Of a stretch of DNA of 64,000 nucleotides, positions 15,895 through 23,480 are shown piece by piece. Below the pieces are notes generated by a model. The model had not been told where the DNA came from, made no database searches, and saw nothing but the letters and a program-made list of their open reading frames with translations. Each line of letters begins with the position of its first letter. The stretch's first letter is position 1. The stretch is from Natrinema altunense. Its GTDB lineage: Archaea; Halobacteriota; Halobacteria; Halobacteriales; Natrialbaceae. The stretch covers positions 248,001-312,000 of the forward strand of contig NZ_JNCS01000002.1 of the NCBI RefSeq assembly GCF_000731985.1, given 5' to 3'. Both the position numbers and the translations under genes were made by a program.

Positions 15895-16935
15895 ATGAGT
15901 ACGGATACGAACGCGGACGCCGACGCTGACGCCGAATCGACTTCCAACTGCGGTGCCTCGAGCGGCGAGAGCACCAGCGAGGCGAGCACCGAGAGCTCGA
16001 GTAGCTGTGGCGCATCGAGCAGCAGCGACGACTCGAGCGGTTCCAAGTGCGGTGCGAGTTCGTCGAATTCCTCGTCGTCCTCGAGCTGCGGTGCCTCGAG
16101 TTCGGATGATGATAGCTCCAACGAGAAGGAGGTCGGCTCGACGGTCGACGACTTCGACGCCGAGCCGGGTAAACTGAGCGCCGTTGGCCTCGGTCCCGGT
16201 CATCCGGAAGGGATGACCGACCGGGCGAAGACCGCGCTGCTTGAGGCCGAGCACATCGTCGGCTACACGACCTACATCGACCTCATTCCCGACGAGATCA
16301 CCGAGGAAGCCGACGAGCTGTACGACACCCCGATGTGCGGCGAGGTCTCCCGCACCGAGGAAGCCATCGACCGCGCGCTGGCGGGCAACGACGTCGCCAT
16401 CGTCGGCAGCGGCGACCCCAACGTCTACGCGCTGGGCGGGCTGGCACTGGAGATCTTAGAGTCCAAGGGCGCGACGGCGTCGATGGTCGACTTCGAGGCC
16501 GTGCCGGGCGTCCCGGCAGCCCAGTCCTGTGCGGCCCGACTGGGCGCGCCGCTGGTCAACGACACCGTCTCGATCTCGCTGTCGGACCACCTCGTCCCGA
16601 TGCCGGAAATCGAATCGCGGCTCCACTCCGCAGCCAAGGAGTCCTTTACGATCACGATCTACAACCCCTGGAGCCGCAAACGCCGGGAGAACTTCGAGAA
16701 GGCCTGTGAGATCCTGTTGGCACACCGCGACGAGGACACGCCCGTCGGCATCGTCCACGGTGCCGGCCGCGAGGACGAGCAGGTGCTGATCACCGAACTC
16801 GGCGAACTCGAGGAGTTAGGCGAGGACGAGATCATCGACATGACGACGACGATCGTCGTCGGCAACGAGGACACCTACGTCTGGGACGACCGGATGGTCA
16901 CGCCGCGTGGCTACGAGACGAAGTACGACTACTGA
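15895..16935 (+). CDS. cbiH: Precorrin-3B C17-methyltransferase (CbiH, second copy) with Cys-Ser-rich N-terminus
   Basis: The C-terminal 260 residues are a complete CbiH/CobJ methylase: SAVGLGPGHPEGMTDRAKTA, IVGSGDPNVYALGGLALE, EAVPGVPAAQSCAARLGAPL, and FTITIYNPWSRKRRENFEKA, which is the C17-methyltransferase signature. The first 80 residues are unusual: a serine-rich tail with four Cys-Gly-Ala-Ser units, with cysteines at residues 19, 38, 52 and 65. This tail is not part of the catalytic fold and could bind metal (cobalt) or an iron-sulfur cluster, which is inference. Only 17 nt separate it from the first copy. Confidence 0.92.
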   Translation: MSTDTNADADADAESTSNCGASSGESTSEASTESSSSCGASSSSDDSSGSKCGASSSNSSSSSSCGASSSDDDSSNEKEVGSTVDDFDAEPGKLSAVGLGPGHPEGMTDRAKTALLEAEHIVGYTTYIDLIPDEITEEADELYDTPMCGEVSRTEEAIDRALAGNDVAIVGSGDPNVYALGGLALEILESKGATASMVDFEAVPGVPAAQSCAARLGAPLVNDTVSISLSDHLVPMPEIESRLHSAAKESFTITIYNPWSRKRRENFEKACEILLAHRDEDTPVGIVHGAGREDEQVLITELGELEELGEDEIIDMTTTIVVGNEDTYVWDDRMVTPRGYETKYDY

Positions 16936-16972
16936 ACAGTTCGACCGACCGCCGATCAGCCGCAATTCACCA

Positions 16973-17239
16973 ATGTCACGATACGAAGTTACGATCGAGA
17001 AAGACGCCTGCGACGGCATCTTCGCCTGTTTGACCCGCGACCCGCGCTTCGTCGAGGGCGGGGACGGCCTCGCGACGATCGATCCCGGCGCGGACCCGGT
17101 CTACGACTGCGAGGGCGAGGTCACCGACACCGCCGAGCGCGTCGTCGCGACGTTCGACGACGACCGAATCGACGAAGCCCGGCAGGCCGCCGCGGCCTGT
17201 CCGACGGACGCGATCGTCGTCGAGGAGGTGGGCGAATGA
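16973..17239 (+). CDS. Small ferredoxin-like protein of the cobalamin operon
   Basis: This 88-residue protein resembles single-cluster ferredoxins. It has DACDGIFACLT near the N-terminus (Cys 13 and Cys 19), one cysteine in YDCEGEV and the closing AAACPTDAIVV typical of cluster-binding C-termini. The classical CxxCxxC spacing is reduced, so the cluster type ([3Fe-4S] or [4Fe-4S]) is uncertain. The ATG at 16973 gives MSRYEVTIEKD; a longer frame upstream would add unconvincing residues. It overlaps the next gene by 4 bp. A plausible role is electron donation for a reductive or ring-contraction step in corrin synthesis. Confidence 0.85.
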   Translation: MSRYEVTIEKDACDGIFACLTRDPRFVEGGDGLATIDPGADPVYDCEGEVTDTAERVVATFDDDRIDEARQAAAACPTDAIVVEEVGE

Positions 17240-17928
17240 GCGACGCGGAATCCGCGACCGAGATCGAGGTGCCGTCGGATCCGCTGGCCGGCCACGCCGC
17301 GACCGCGTACTTCTGGGGCCACGTCGCCGGCAGCGGCGACGTTTCGGACGACGGCATCGAGGTCGTCGCCAACGACGAGGCGTCCGCACAGGTGCTGGCC
17401 GCCGTCGCCGGGGGCGACCTCGAGCACGACACGACCAGCCGCGAGTACGCCCACGACACGTCGATTACGCGGACGGAAGACGAATACACGCTCTCGATCG
17501 ACGGTGACGACGACTCGGGCCTGCTCGGCCGGAGCGGTACGCTCGGGCTCCCCGTCGACGGCCGCGGGAACTACCGCTTCGGCGCGTTCTCGAACTACGA
17601 CCGGGAACTGCTCCGCGGACTGCTCGAGGGCTGTGGCACCGTCTGCTTCAAATCAAAGAGCGGCACCGTCGGGATCTCGTTCGTCCACGACGACGCGGAC
17701 CTGCTCGAACTCGTACGGGACCTGTTCGACGACTGCCCGGTCGACGCCCCGATGGGGGAGCTGTCGGAGACGTCTTCCGGCGGCTACTGGTTCGGCGTCG
17801 ACGACGACGCCGCGCCCGACTTCGGCGCGTGGCTCTACGAGAACTGCGACGAAACGGGGCTGTTCGCGCCGAGTCGCCGCCGCAAGTTGGAGCGGAGCCT
17901 CGAGCAGGCCGAGGCGTACGACGAGTAA
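17236..17928 (+). CDS. Cobalamin-operon protein with two degenerate LAGLIDADG-like motifs
   Basis: The function of this 230-residue protein is unknown. It contains two segments about 100 residues apart that resemble LAGLIDADG helices: AYFWGHVAGSGDVSDDG at residues 24-40 and LLRGLLEGCGTVCF at 125-138. Each is followed by a beta-strand-like stretch and a helix, as in the homing-endonuclease/WhiA fold. The catalytic acidic residue of the DADG box is replaced by Ser 33 and Cys 133, so nuclease activity is unlikely. ATGA overlap with the ferredoxin gene and placement before cbiX tie it to cobalamin synthesis. It may be a substrate-binding or pathway-filling protein. Confidence 0.75.
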   Translation: MSDAESATEIEVPSDPLAGHAATAYFWGHVAGSGDVSDDGIEVVANDEASAQVLAAVAGGDLEHDTTSREYAHDTSITRTEDEYTLSIDGDDDSGLLGRSGTLGLPVDGRGNYRFGAFSNYDRELLRGLLEGCGTVCFKSKSGTVGISFVHDDADLLELVRDLFDDCPVDAPMGELSETSSGGYWFGVDDDAAPDFGAWLYENCDETGLFAPSRRRKLERSLEQAEAYDE

Positions 17929-17958
17929 CCATCCGACAGATCGACACCTACGATACCG

Positions 17959-19191
17959 ATGAGCACACCCGACCAGACCACGCCCGCACCGACAGCCGGA
18001 TTCGACGACGAGGCCGTCCTCCTGATCGGTCACGGCTCCCGACGCGAGAAGTCCAACGAACAGGTCCGCGAACTGGCCGCCGCTCTCGAGTCCCGACTCG
18101 GGATTCCGGTCGACGCCGCGTTCCTCGAGCTCGCGGAGCCGGCGATCGACGAGGCCTTCGCGGGACTCGCGGCCGTCACGTCGCAGGTGACGGTCGTCCA
18201 CTGCTCGCTGTTCGCCGCGAGCCACGTCAAAAACGATGTCCCGCTGGCGATCGAGCAGGCCCGCGCCGAACACGACATCGAGATCAACAACGGCGCGCAT
18301 CTGGGCGTCCATCCCGCGATTCTGGACCTGCTCGACGACCGCGCCGCCGCGGTCGAGGCCGACCTCGGCGTCGATCGTGCGGACGACGACGTAGCCGTCG
18401 TCGTCTGCGGGCGCGGCTCGAGCGATCCGGACGCCAACGGCGACGTTCACAAGCTGGCCCGACTGCTCTACGAGGGCCGTGCGTTCGACCGCGTGGAGGC
18501 GTCGTTCATCGGCGTGACGGAGCCGACGCTCGAGGAGACGCTCCACGGGCTCTCGAAACACCGGCCCGACGCGGTCGTCGTCCTGCCGTATATGCTCGGC
18601 GACGGCGTCCTCACCCAGCGGGTCCGGGACTGGACCGCCGACTTCGACGACGACTACCCCTACGTCGACGCGCTGGCCGGCGACCCGCTCGGGACCGACT
18701 CCCGGCTGCTCGACGTCTTCGCCGACCGCTGGGAGGAAGCCCGGACCGACAGCGTCGAGATGTCCTGTGACACCTGCAAGTACAAGGTCGATCTCGAGGG
18801 CTACGAGGAGGACGTCGGCGGCGCGCGGGCCATGCTGCGGGCGCTGGCCCATCAGGAGGCCCACGCCGACCGCGACGACATCGACGAGGAGCCCGACAGC
18901 CACGACGCGCCGGAAAAGCACGTCGCCGTCTGTACCAACCAGACCTGTGCCAAGATGGGGTCCCCGGCGGTCCTCGAGCGCCTGCGCCAGGAAGTGCGGG
19001 ACTCCGACCACTGCGACGCCCGCATCACGCGGTCGTCCTGCCTGGGCCGTTGCGGCGACGGGCCGATGGTCGCGGTCTACCCGGACGGGATCTGGTACGG
19101 CGGCGTCGAGGACGCCGACGCCGAACGGATCGTCGGCGACCACCTCGATCGGGACCGCATCGTGAGCGAACTCGTCGATCAGACACTGTAA
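17959..19191 (+). CDS. cbiX: Sirohydrochlorin cobaltochelatase CbiX with C-terminal 2Fe-2S ferredoxin domain
   Basis: CbiX inserts cobalt into sirohydrochlorin, the first committed step of the cobalt-early pathway. The 410-residue protein has two chelatase half-domains: residues about 18-120, starting LLIGHGSRREKSNEQVREL with the metal-binding His, and about 140-260, starting VAVVVCGRGSSDPDANG. The segment VEMSCDTCKYKVDLEGY follows. The C-terminus (about 315-395) is a thioredoxin-fold [2Fe-2S] ferredoxin with CTNQTC and SCLGRCGDGPMV. The extra redox domain is unusual compared with small archaeal CbiX proteins of about 130 residues. It is preceded by a 30-nt gap. Confidence 0.93.
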   Translation: MSTPDQTTPAPTAGFDDEAVLLIGHGSRREKSNEQVRELAAALESRLGIPVDAAFLELAEPAIDEAFAGLAAVTSQVTVVHCSLFAASHVKNDVPLAIEQARAEHDIEINNGAHLGVHPAILDLLDDRAAAVEADLGVDRADDDVAVVVCGRGSSDPDANGDVHKLARLLYEGRAFDRVEASFIGVTEPTLEETLHGLSKHRPDAVVVLPYMLGDGVLTQRVRDWTADFDDDYPYVDALAGDPLGTDSRLLDVFADRWEEARTDSVEMSCDTCKYKVDLEGYEEDVGGARAMLRALAHQEAHADRDDIDEEPDSHDAPEKHVAVCTNQTCAKMGSPAVLERLRQEVRDSDHCDARITRSSCLGRCGDGPMVAVYPDGIWYGGVEDADAERIVGDHLDRDRIVSELVDQTL

Positions 19192-19234
19192 CGCCGACCG
19201 AAACACACGAATTCGACACATCATACATCAACCC

Positions 19235-19606
19235 ATGAGCTGCCACGAAATCGAAGCGCTACGACTCGGACTGATGAACGTCCTCGGCGTCGGGGACGAC
19301 AGCACCCGCGATCACGCGGAGAAGGAACTCGAGGGCCACCTTGAGGGGCCGATCAAGGGCCTCGCGGAGGCCGACAGCCTCGCCGAGGTAGAACGCCATC
19401 TGGACGCGGCGTTGGTCGATCTGGAGGAGGAGGTCGCATCGATGGACGGCGACGACCCCGAGTACGACTACACGCGGGGGCGGCTGCTCGCGGTCCGCGA
19501 CGCCGAGCGGGCGGTCCAGCGACTGCACGCGCAAGGCGAGAGCATCGTCGACGGGCTCGGCGACGCTCACGACACCCTCCACGAGACGTTCCCGGTCGAG
19601 GAGTAA
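19235..19606 (+). CDS. DUF3209 family protein
   Basis: This 123-residue, mostly helical acidic protein begins MSCHEIEALRLGLMNVLGV, which I recall as the start of the DUF3209 family (no search was run). Its biochemical role is unknown. Cys 3 and His 4 near the N-terminus are possible metal ligands. Members usually lie next to cbi genes in haloarchaea, and here it sits between cbiX and the PQQ-propeller gene with gaps of 43 and 2 nt, so it probably serves cobalt handling or corrin synthesis. Confidence 0.85.
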   Translation: MSCHEIEALRLGLMNVLGVGDDSTRDHAEKELEGHLEGPIKGLAEADSLAEVERHLDAALVDLEEEVASMDGDDPEYDYTRGRLLAVRDAERAVQRLHAQGESIVDGLGDAHDTLHETFPVEE

Positions 19607-19608
19607 CG

Positions 19609-20886
19609 ATGGCCGAAACTGTAGATACCGAACGCGAAAACGCCCTCGAGTGCCGGTCGGTTCCGCTCGGTGAGATCGAACCCGCCCGGAGCCGCCATAT
19701 GTGGACCCGATCCGCGGTCGGCTTCGCCGCCGCCGGCGACCTCGTCGTCACCGCCGAGTGGGACGGCACCGTCACCGCCCGCGATGTCGACTCGCTCGAG
19801 ACCCGCTGGTCGACCGCCCATCCGGACCACGCGGTCGGGATCGCGTCGCTCCCGGAGAGTGACATGATCGTCGTCGCGGGCCGCGGCCGGACGGGGACGA
19901 TCGCGGCCTACGACGCCGAGACCGGCGACCGGCAGTGGCGGTACGACACCGCCGACGACGTCGGCGAGGCAGTCAAGGACACGGTCTTCTACCTGCCCTA
20001 CGTCGTCGCCTGCGAGACCGGTACCGACGCCAAAGGGAACGAGCGCGTCTACGCCGCCGCGCGACGGTACGAGCGCGACGGCGAGAACCGACGGTGGCAC
20101 AGCACGGTCTACGCGTTCGACCCCGACGGCGCGATCCGCTGGACATACGAAACCGACGCCTCGCCCATCGCGCTCGATCTCGACGCCGACGGCGAGCGGC
20201 TGGCGGTCGGCTACAACCGCTGTCTGGGCGACCACGACACCGGTCTCGTCGTCCTCGACCCCGAGTCGGGCGACCTCGAGTGGACCTGGGACCCCGGTAC
20301 CGAAGGCGACCGCCGCGTCGGCGACGTCTCGTTCGACGGGGACGCGATCGCCGTCTCGAGCCACGGCGACAAACGCGGCTATCTGCTCGGACCCGGCGGT
20401 GCCGAGCGCTGGCGGGTCGACCTCGCGGTCGAAACCGAGATCGACGGCGAACGGCTGTACGCCTATCCGAACCACGCCTACGCGGACGACGGTCGCGTGG
20501 CGTTCGTGACCGGCAATACCTACGCGATCGAGAGCCGCGAGACGGAGCATCGTCATCCGAACGAACACCGGGTCGCCGCGTTCGACGCCGACGGCGACCC
20601 CCTGTGGGACGACGACGTTCGGGGCTTCGTCCACGGCCTCGCCGCCGACGGGGGGCGACTCGTCGCTCCCTGTGCCCAGAACTTCCGCGTTCGTGATCCG
20701 GACACCCACGCCGTCCGCTGGTTCGACTTCGAGTCCGGTGCGAGCGCCACCGAGCACCTCGACGGAATCGCGACGGCGGCCGCTGTCGAGGACGGAACGG
20801 TCGCAGCCATCGAGGAGCCCGTCGCATACCACGACGACGGCGAGACGCGCGGCGAGTACGCGCTTCGGGTCGGCTCGCTCGAGTAG
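19609..20886 (+). CDS. PQQ-like beta-propeller repeat protein
   Basis: This 425-residue protein is built of repeated beta-propeller blades with the Trp/Gly/Asp pattern of PQQ-binding-like repeats, for example TAEWDGTVTARDVDSLETRW, TGDRQWRYDTADDVGEA, DGAIRWTYETDA and SGDLEWTWDPGTEGD. No signal peptide is visible, so it probably stays in the cytoplasm. It starts 2 nt after the DUF3209 stop and ends the cbi operon. Its role is unknown; a scaffold for the pathway enzymes or a metal-linked protein are both possible. Similar genes lie beside cobN and cbiX in other haloarchaea, as I recall. Confidence 0.85.
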   Translation: MAETVDTERENALECRSVPLGEIEPARSRHMWTRSAVGFAAAGDLVVTAEWDGTVTARDVDSLETRWSTAHPDHAVGIASLPESDMIVVAGRGRTGTIAAYDAETGDRQWRYDTADDVGEAVKDTVFYLPYVVACETGTDAKGNERVYAAARRYERDGENRRWHSTVYAFDPDGAIRWTYETDASPIALDLDADGERLAVGYNRCLGDHDTGLVVLDPESGDLEWTWDPGTEGDRRVGDVSFDGDAIAVSSHGDKRGYLLGPGGAERWRVDLAVETEIDGERLYAYPNHAYADDGRVAFVTGNTYAIESRETEHRHPNEHRVAAFDADGDPLWDDDVRGFVHGLAADGGRLVAPCAQNFRVRDPDTHAVRWFDFESGASATEHLDGIATAAAVEDGTVAAIEEPVAYHDDGETRGEYALRVGSLE

Positions 20887-21111
20887 CGCCGTCGATCGGT
20901 CGTTTTCGCGAACGGTTCTCCGGAGATCGTGTTGGCTAGTCGCACACGCAAGGACAACCCCCACAACGCTCACGAGCGTCCGTGTGCCCGTATAATGACC
21001 GAGAGTTCTGCACGCGACGGCCGCGAGGTGCGTTCGGATCTCGGGCGGGTCGAACGCTCCTCGAGCCGTCTCGACAAAACTGAGCGGACGACGGGACCGC
21101 CACGCCGGGTG

Positions 21112-22110
21112 ATGACCGACGGCGGACAGGCGGAGATGGAGGGATCTGACGACCAACCCGAGGACGCGAGCGACGCCGACGCGGCCCCCGAGGAAGCGGA
21201 CGCCGACGCCGAAGAAGGGGGGGCGGACCCTGCCGAAAGCGAGGAGCCCCAAGGAGGGGAAGACGAATCCGAAGGGGCAGTCGAAAGCGAAGACGAGGAC
21301 GAAAAAGGAGACACCGAGGAAGAGGTGGCAGTCACGGAAGAGGAGGCCGAAGACGAAACGGAAGCCGAGGAGGGTGAGGGCGACGAAGAAACGGTTGAAA
21401 CGGACGGGGAGGACGCCGACGGCGAGGAGGAAGACGAGTACCACGTCGAAGACGCCGAAGACGTCTACCAGGACGACGAAACGGCCGGCGTCCTCCACCT
21501 CGACCTCGACGGTCTCTTCTTGGACCTGCTCGGCCTCGAGGTGAACCTGAATCCGGTCACGCTCGACGTCTCGGCGCGACCTGGGGGGAACAACCTGCTC
21601 GGGAACTTGCTGTCGGCAGTCACGGGGCTTCTCGACGGTCCCGGTGCCGTGCTGGACAAAGTCCAGTCGCTCTTGGGCAAACCAAAAGAGCTGCTCGGTT
21701 CCCTGGTTAGCAAGCCAAAAAAGCTTCTCAGCAACGTGCTTGGAAAGCCCAGAGAATGGCTCAGTAGCGCACTCGGCAAGCCAAGGGAGTGGCTCAGTGG
21801 ACTCTTTGGCGGTGGCACTGGCGAGCCGGCGGAAGCTGACGAACCGGACGCCGAGGAAACGAAACCAGCAGCAGCCGACGACGAGGAGGCGGAACCGAGC
21901 GAGGGCGACGAGACGCCGGGCCGCATCTCCAGGGCGGCCAGCTGGCTCAGAGGGAAGTTGTCCGGGCTCGTTCCCAGCTTCCCGACCGAGGAGATCGTGG
22001 CGGTGATCGTCAGCAAAGTGATCGAACAGCTAATCGAACGACTCGAGCCGGAGCGTGAGGAAGAGGCCGGCGGACAGGTGGAGCCGTCACAGGCGGAGGC
22101 ATCATCATGA
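21112..22110 (+). CDS. Acidic protein with four 11-residue repeats (cassette protein 1)
   Basis: Function is unknown. From 21112 the first 120 residues are an extremely acidic, disordered stretch. Then comes a conserved-looking hydrophobic domain (LFLDLLGLEVNLNPVTLDVS, then NNLLGNLLSAVTGLLDG) of a kind seen in bacterial exported or hypothetical proteins. Next are four tandem 11-residue units: SLLGKPKELLG, SLVSKPKKLLS, NVLGKPREWLS and SALGKPREWLS, predicted amphipathic helix. A second acidic patch and a C-terminal helix follow. An in-frame ATG at 20995 would add an Arg-rich stretch unlike the rest, and a TATA-like GTATAATG overlaps it, so 21112 is preferred. It overlaps the next gene by 4 bp. 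Confidence 0.75.
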   Translation: MTDGGQAEMEGSDDQPEDASDADAAPEEADADAEEGGADPAESEEPQGGEDESEGAVESEDEDEKGDTEEEVAVTEEEAEDETEAEEGEGDEETVETDGEDADGEEEDEYHVEDAEDVYQDDETAGVLHLDLDGLFLDLLGLEVNLNPVTLDVSARPGGNNLLGNLLSAVTGLLDGPGAVLDKVQSLLGKPKELLGSLVSKPKKLLSNVLGKPREWLSSALGKPREWLSGLFGGGTGEPAEADEPDAEETKPAAADDEEAEPSEGDETPGRISRAASWLRGKLSGLVPSFPTEEIVAVIVSKVIEQLIERLEPEREEEAGGQVEPSQAEASS

Positions 22111-22556
22111 GCGACGATTCAATCACACAGCGGATCGATACCGAGAAGATCACCGAAAACGTCGACGTCGACGAACTGGTCGAGGGGACCCAGTGGGAAG
22201 AGGAGATCGACGGGGACAAGCCGCTCGGAGAAGCGCTTGGCGGACAGATCGGTGCGATCCTCGGGCGAGCGATCGGCGAATCCCTCGGGCGGACGATCGG
22301 GAACATGGTCGTCGACGAACTGCTCAGTTCCGGCGACGAAGACGGGGAGGAGGGCGAGGAGGCCGCTGAGGAAGGCGCGGAAACGGGTGAGGAAGGAGCG
22401 GAAGCGGACGAAGCGGCTACCGAAGCGGACGAGCCCGAGACCGAAGGGGACGACGAGAGCGGCGAAGACGTGGCCCAGGACGACTCCGAATCGGGCGAGG
22501 AAGGCGACGCATCGGCGGACGAAGAATCCGAACAGACGACCGACGCCGAGGAGTAA
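22107..22556 (+). CDS. Acidic glycine-zipper protein (cassette protein 2)
   Basis: Function is unknown. This 149-residue protein has a short N-terminal helical region (ITQRIDTEKITENVDVDELV), then a striking zipper in which Gly 41, 45, 49, 53, 57, 61 and 65 are each four residues apart. The last 80 residues are nearly all Glu, Asp, Ala, Gly and Ser, so probably disordered. Such glycine spacing lets helices pack closely, in membranes or in oligomers. The helix also carries Glu, Arg and Gln, so a simple membrane span is not certain. The start overlaps the stop of the preceding gene (ATGA). Confidence 0.75.
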   Translation: MSDDSITQRIDTEKITENVDVDELVEGTQWEEEIDGDKPLGEALGGQIGAILGRAIGESLGRTIGNMVVDELLSSGDEDGEEGEEAAEEGAETGEEGAEADEAATEADEPETEGDDESGEDVAQDDSESGEEGDASADEESEQTTDAEE

Positions 22557-22609
22557 CACCGTGACACAGCATACGCTCCCGCTCGATAACCCGACTCGAG
22601 GTGGTCGTC

Positions 22610-23410
22610 GTGAGTGACGGGACCGGACTGAAGGGACTGGTGGCCGACGAGGTGAGCAATCAACTCGAGGTCGCCGATATGCTCGGCGACGGAGCAATCG
22701 AGGACGGCATCGACGGCGGCGAGGTCGGCGCAGCGGTCGGTCGACGGTTCGGCGAACGGTTCGGACGGGAAGTCGGGGCGGCGATCGGCCGAGAAGTCCA
22801 CGAGACGATCGCCGAAGGCGTCGACGAGGGAAAAGAACTCGGCGAGATCAGAACTGAAGTATCGGCGGCGATTCGGGACGCTCTCGAGGATTCGGTCTCG
22901 GAGATCACGGGTCGCGATTCGCTCGAGTCGGTAGCCAGGAGTGTGACCGACGGCAGCAGCGCCGCGGGACTTCTCGATAGCATCGGCGGCGACGGACGCG
23001 ACGAACCTGCGGGAGACGAGTCGGAGAGCGATTCGCAGGCGACGCCAGAGGAGGACGTGTCCGAGAGCAACGCCGACGATGACGCCGAGACGGCTGCGGC
23101 CGAGCAGGAAGCGGCGGAAGACGATGGCGACGGATCTGATGGCGAGGCTGAGGCATCCGATGAAGCCGGCGCGTCCGACGAGGCCGAAGCGGAGCCGTCG
23201 ATGGATAACCTCGAGGACCGCAGGGCCGACACCCTCGAGGACTTCCTCGGGGTGATGTCCTACAGCGACTTGCAGTCGGTCGCGAAGGACGTCGGCGTGA
23301 AGGCGAACCTCAGCCGGGAGGAGATGACCGACGCGATCATCGGGACAGTGATCGACGAAGAGGACGACGACTCGGGTTCGGAGTCAGAAGCCGAGGCGGC
23401 AGCCGAGTAG
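22610..23410 (+). CDS. Acidic glycine-zipper protein with SAP/Rho-N-like C-terminus (cassette protein 3)
   Basis: Function is unknown. Counted from the GTG at 22610, Gly 36, 40, 44, 48, 52, 56 and 60 are spaced exactly four apart, a second seven-glycine zipper like that of the preceding protein. A helical region (VHETIAEGVDEGKELGEI) and a long acidic linker follow. The C-terminal 60 residues, around FLGVMSYSDLQSVAKDVGV and KANLSREEMTDAIIGTV, resemble SAP/HeH/Rho-N helix-extension-helix modules that can bind nucleic acid. The start could also be GTG at 22601. The chosen start gives MSDGTGLKGLV, in the style of its neighbours. Confidence 0.72.
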   Translation: MSDGTGLKGLVADEVSNQLEVADMLGDGAIEDGIDGGEVGAAVGRRFGERFGREVGAAIGREVHETIAEGVDEGKELGEIRTEVSAAIRDALEDSVSEITGRDSLESVARSVTDGSSAAGLLDSIGGDGRDEPAGDESESDSQATPEEDVSESNADDDAETAAAEQEAAEDDGDGSDGEAEASDEAGASDEAEAEPSMDNLEDRRADTLEDFLGVMSYSDLQSVAKDVGVKANLSREEMTDAIIGTVIDEEDDDSGSESEAEAAAE

Positions 23411-23480
23411 TCGACCGACACGACGCTCCCAATCACGGATCGCGGGACCGACGCCGGTGCGGCCATACCAGGAGACAGCT

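Noticed and set aside
19567-21498. 643-codon minus-strand ORF
   Set aside because: Runs opposite to the PQQ propeller and the acidic cassette; no recognisable domain and improbable composition.
22561-22617. 18-codon GTG ORF between cassette genes 2 and 3
   Set aside because: Very short, no homologue recognised. The frame may be chance, although its end overlaps the next GTG start.
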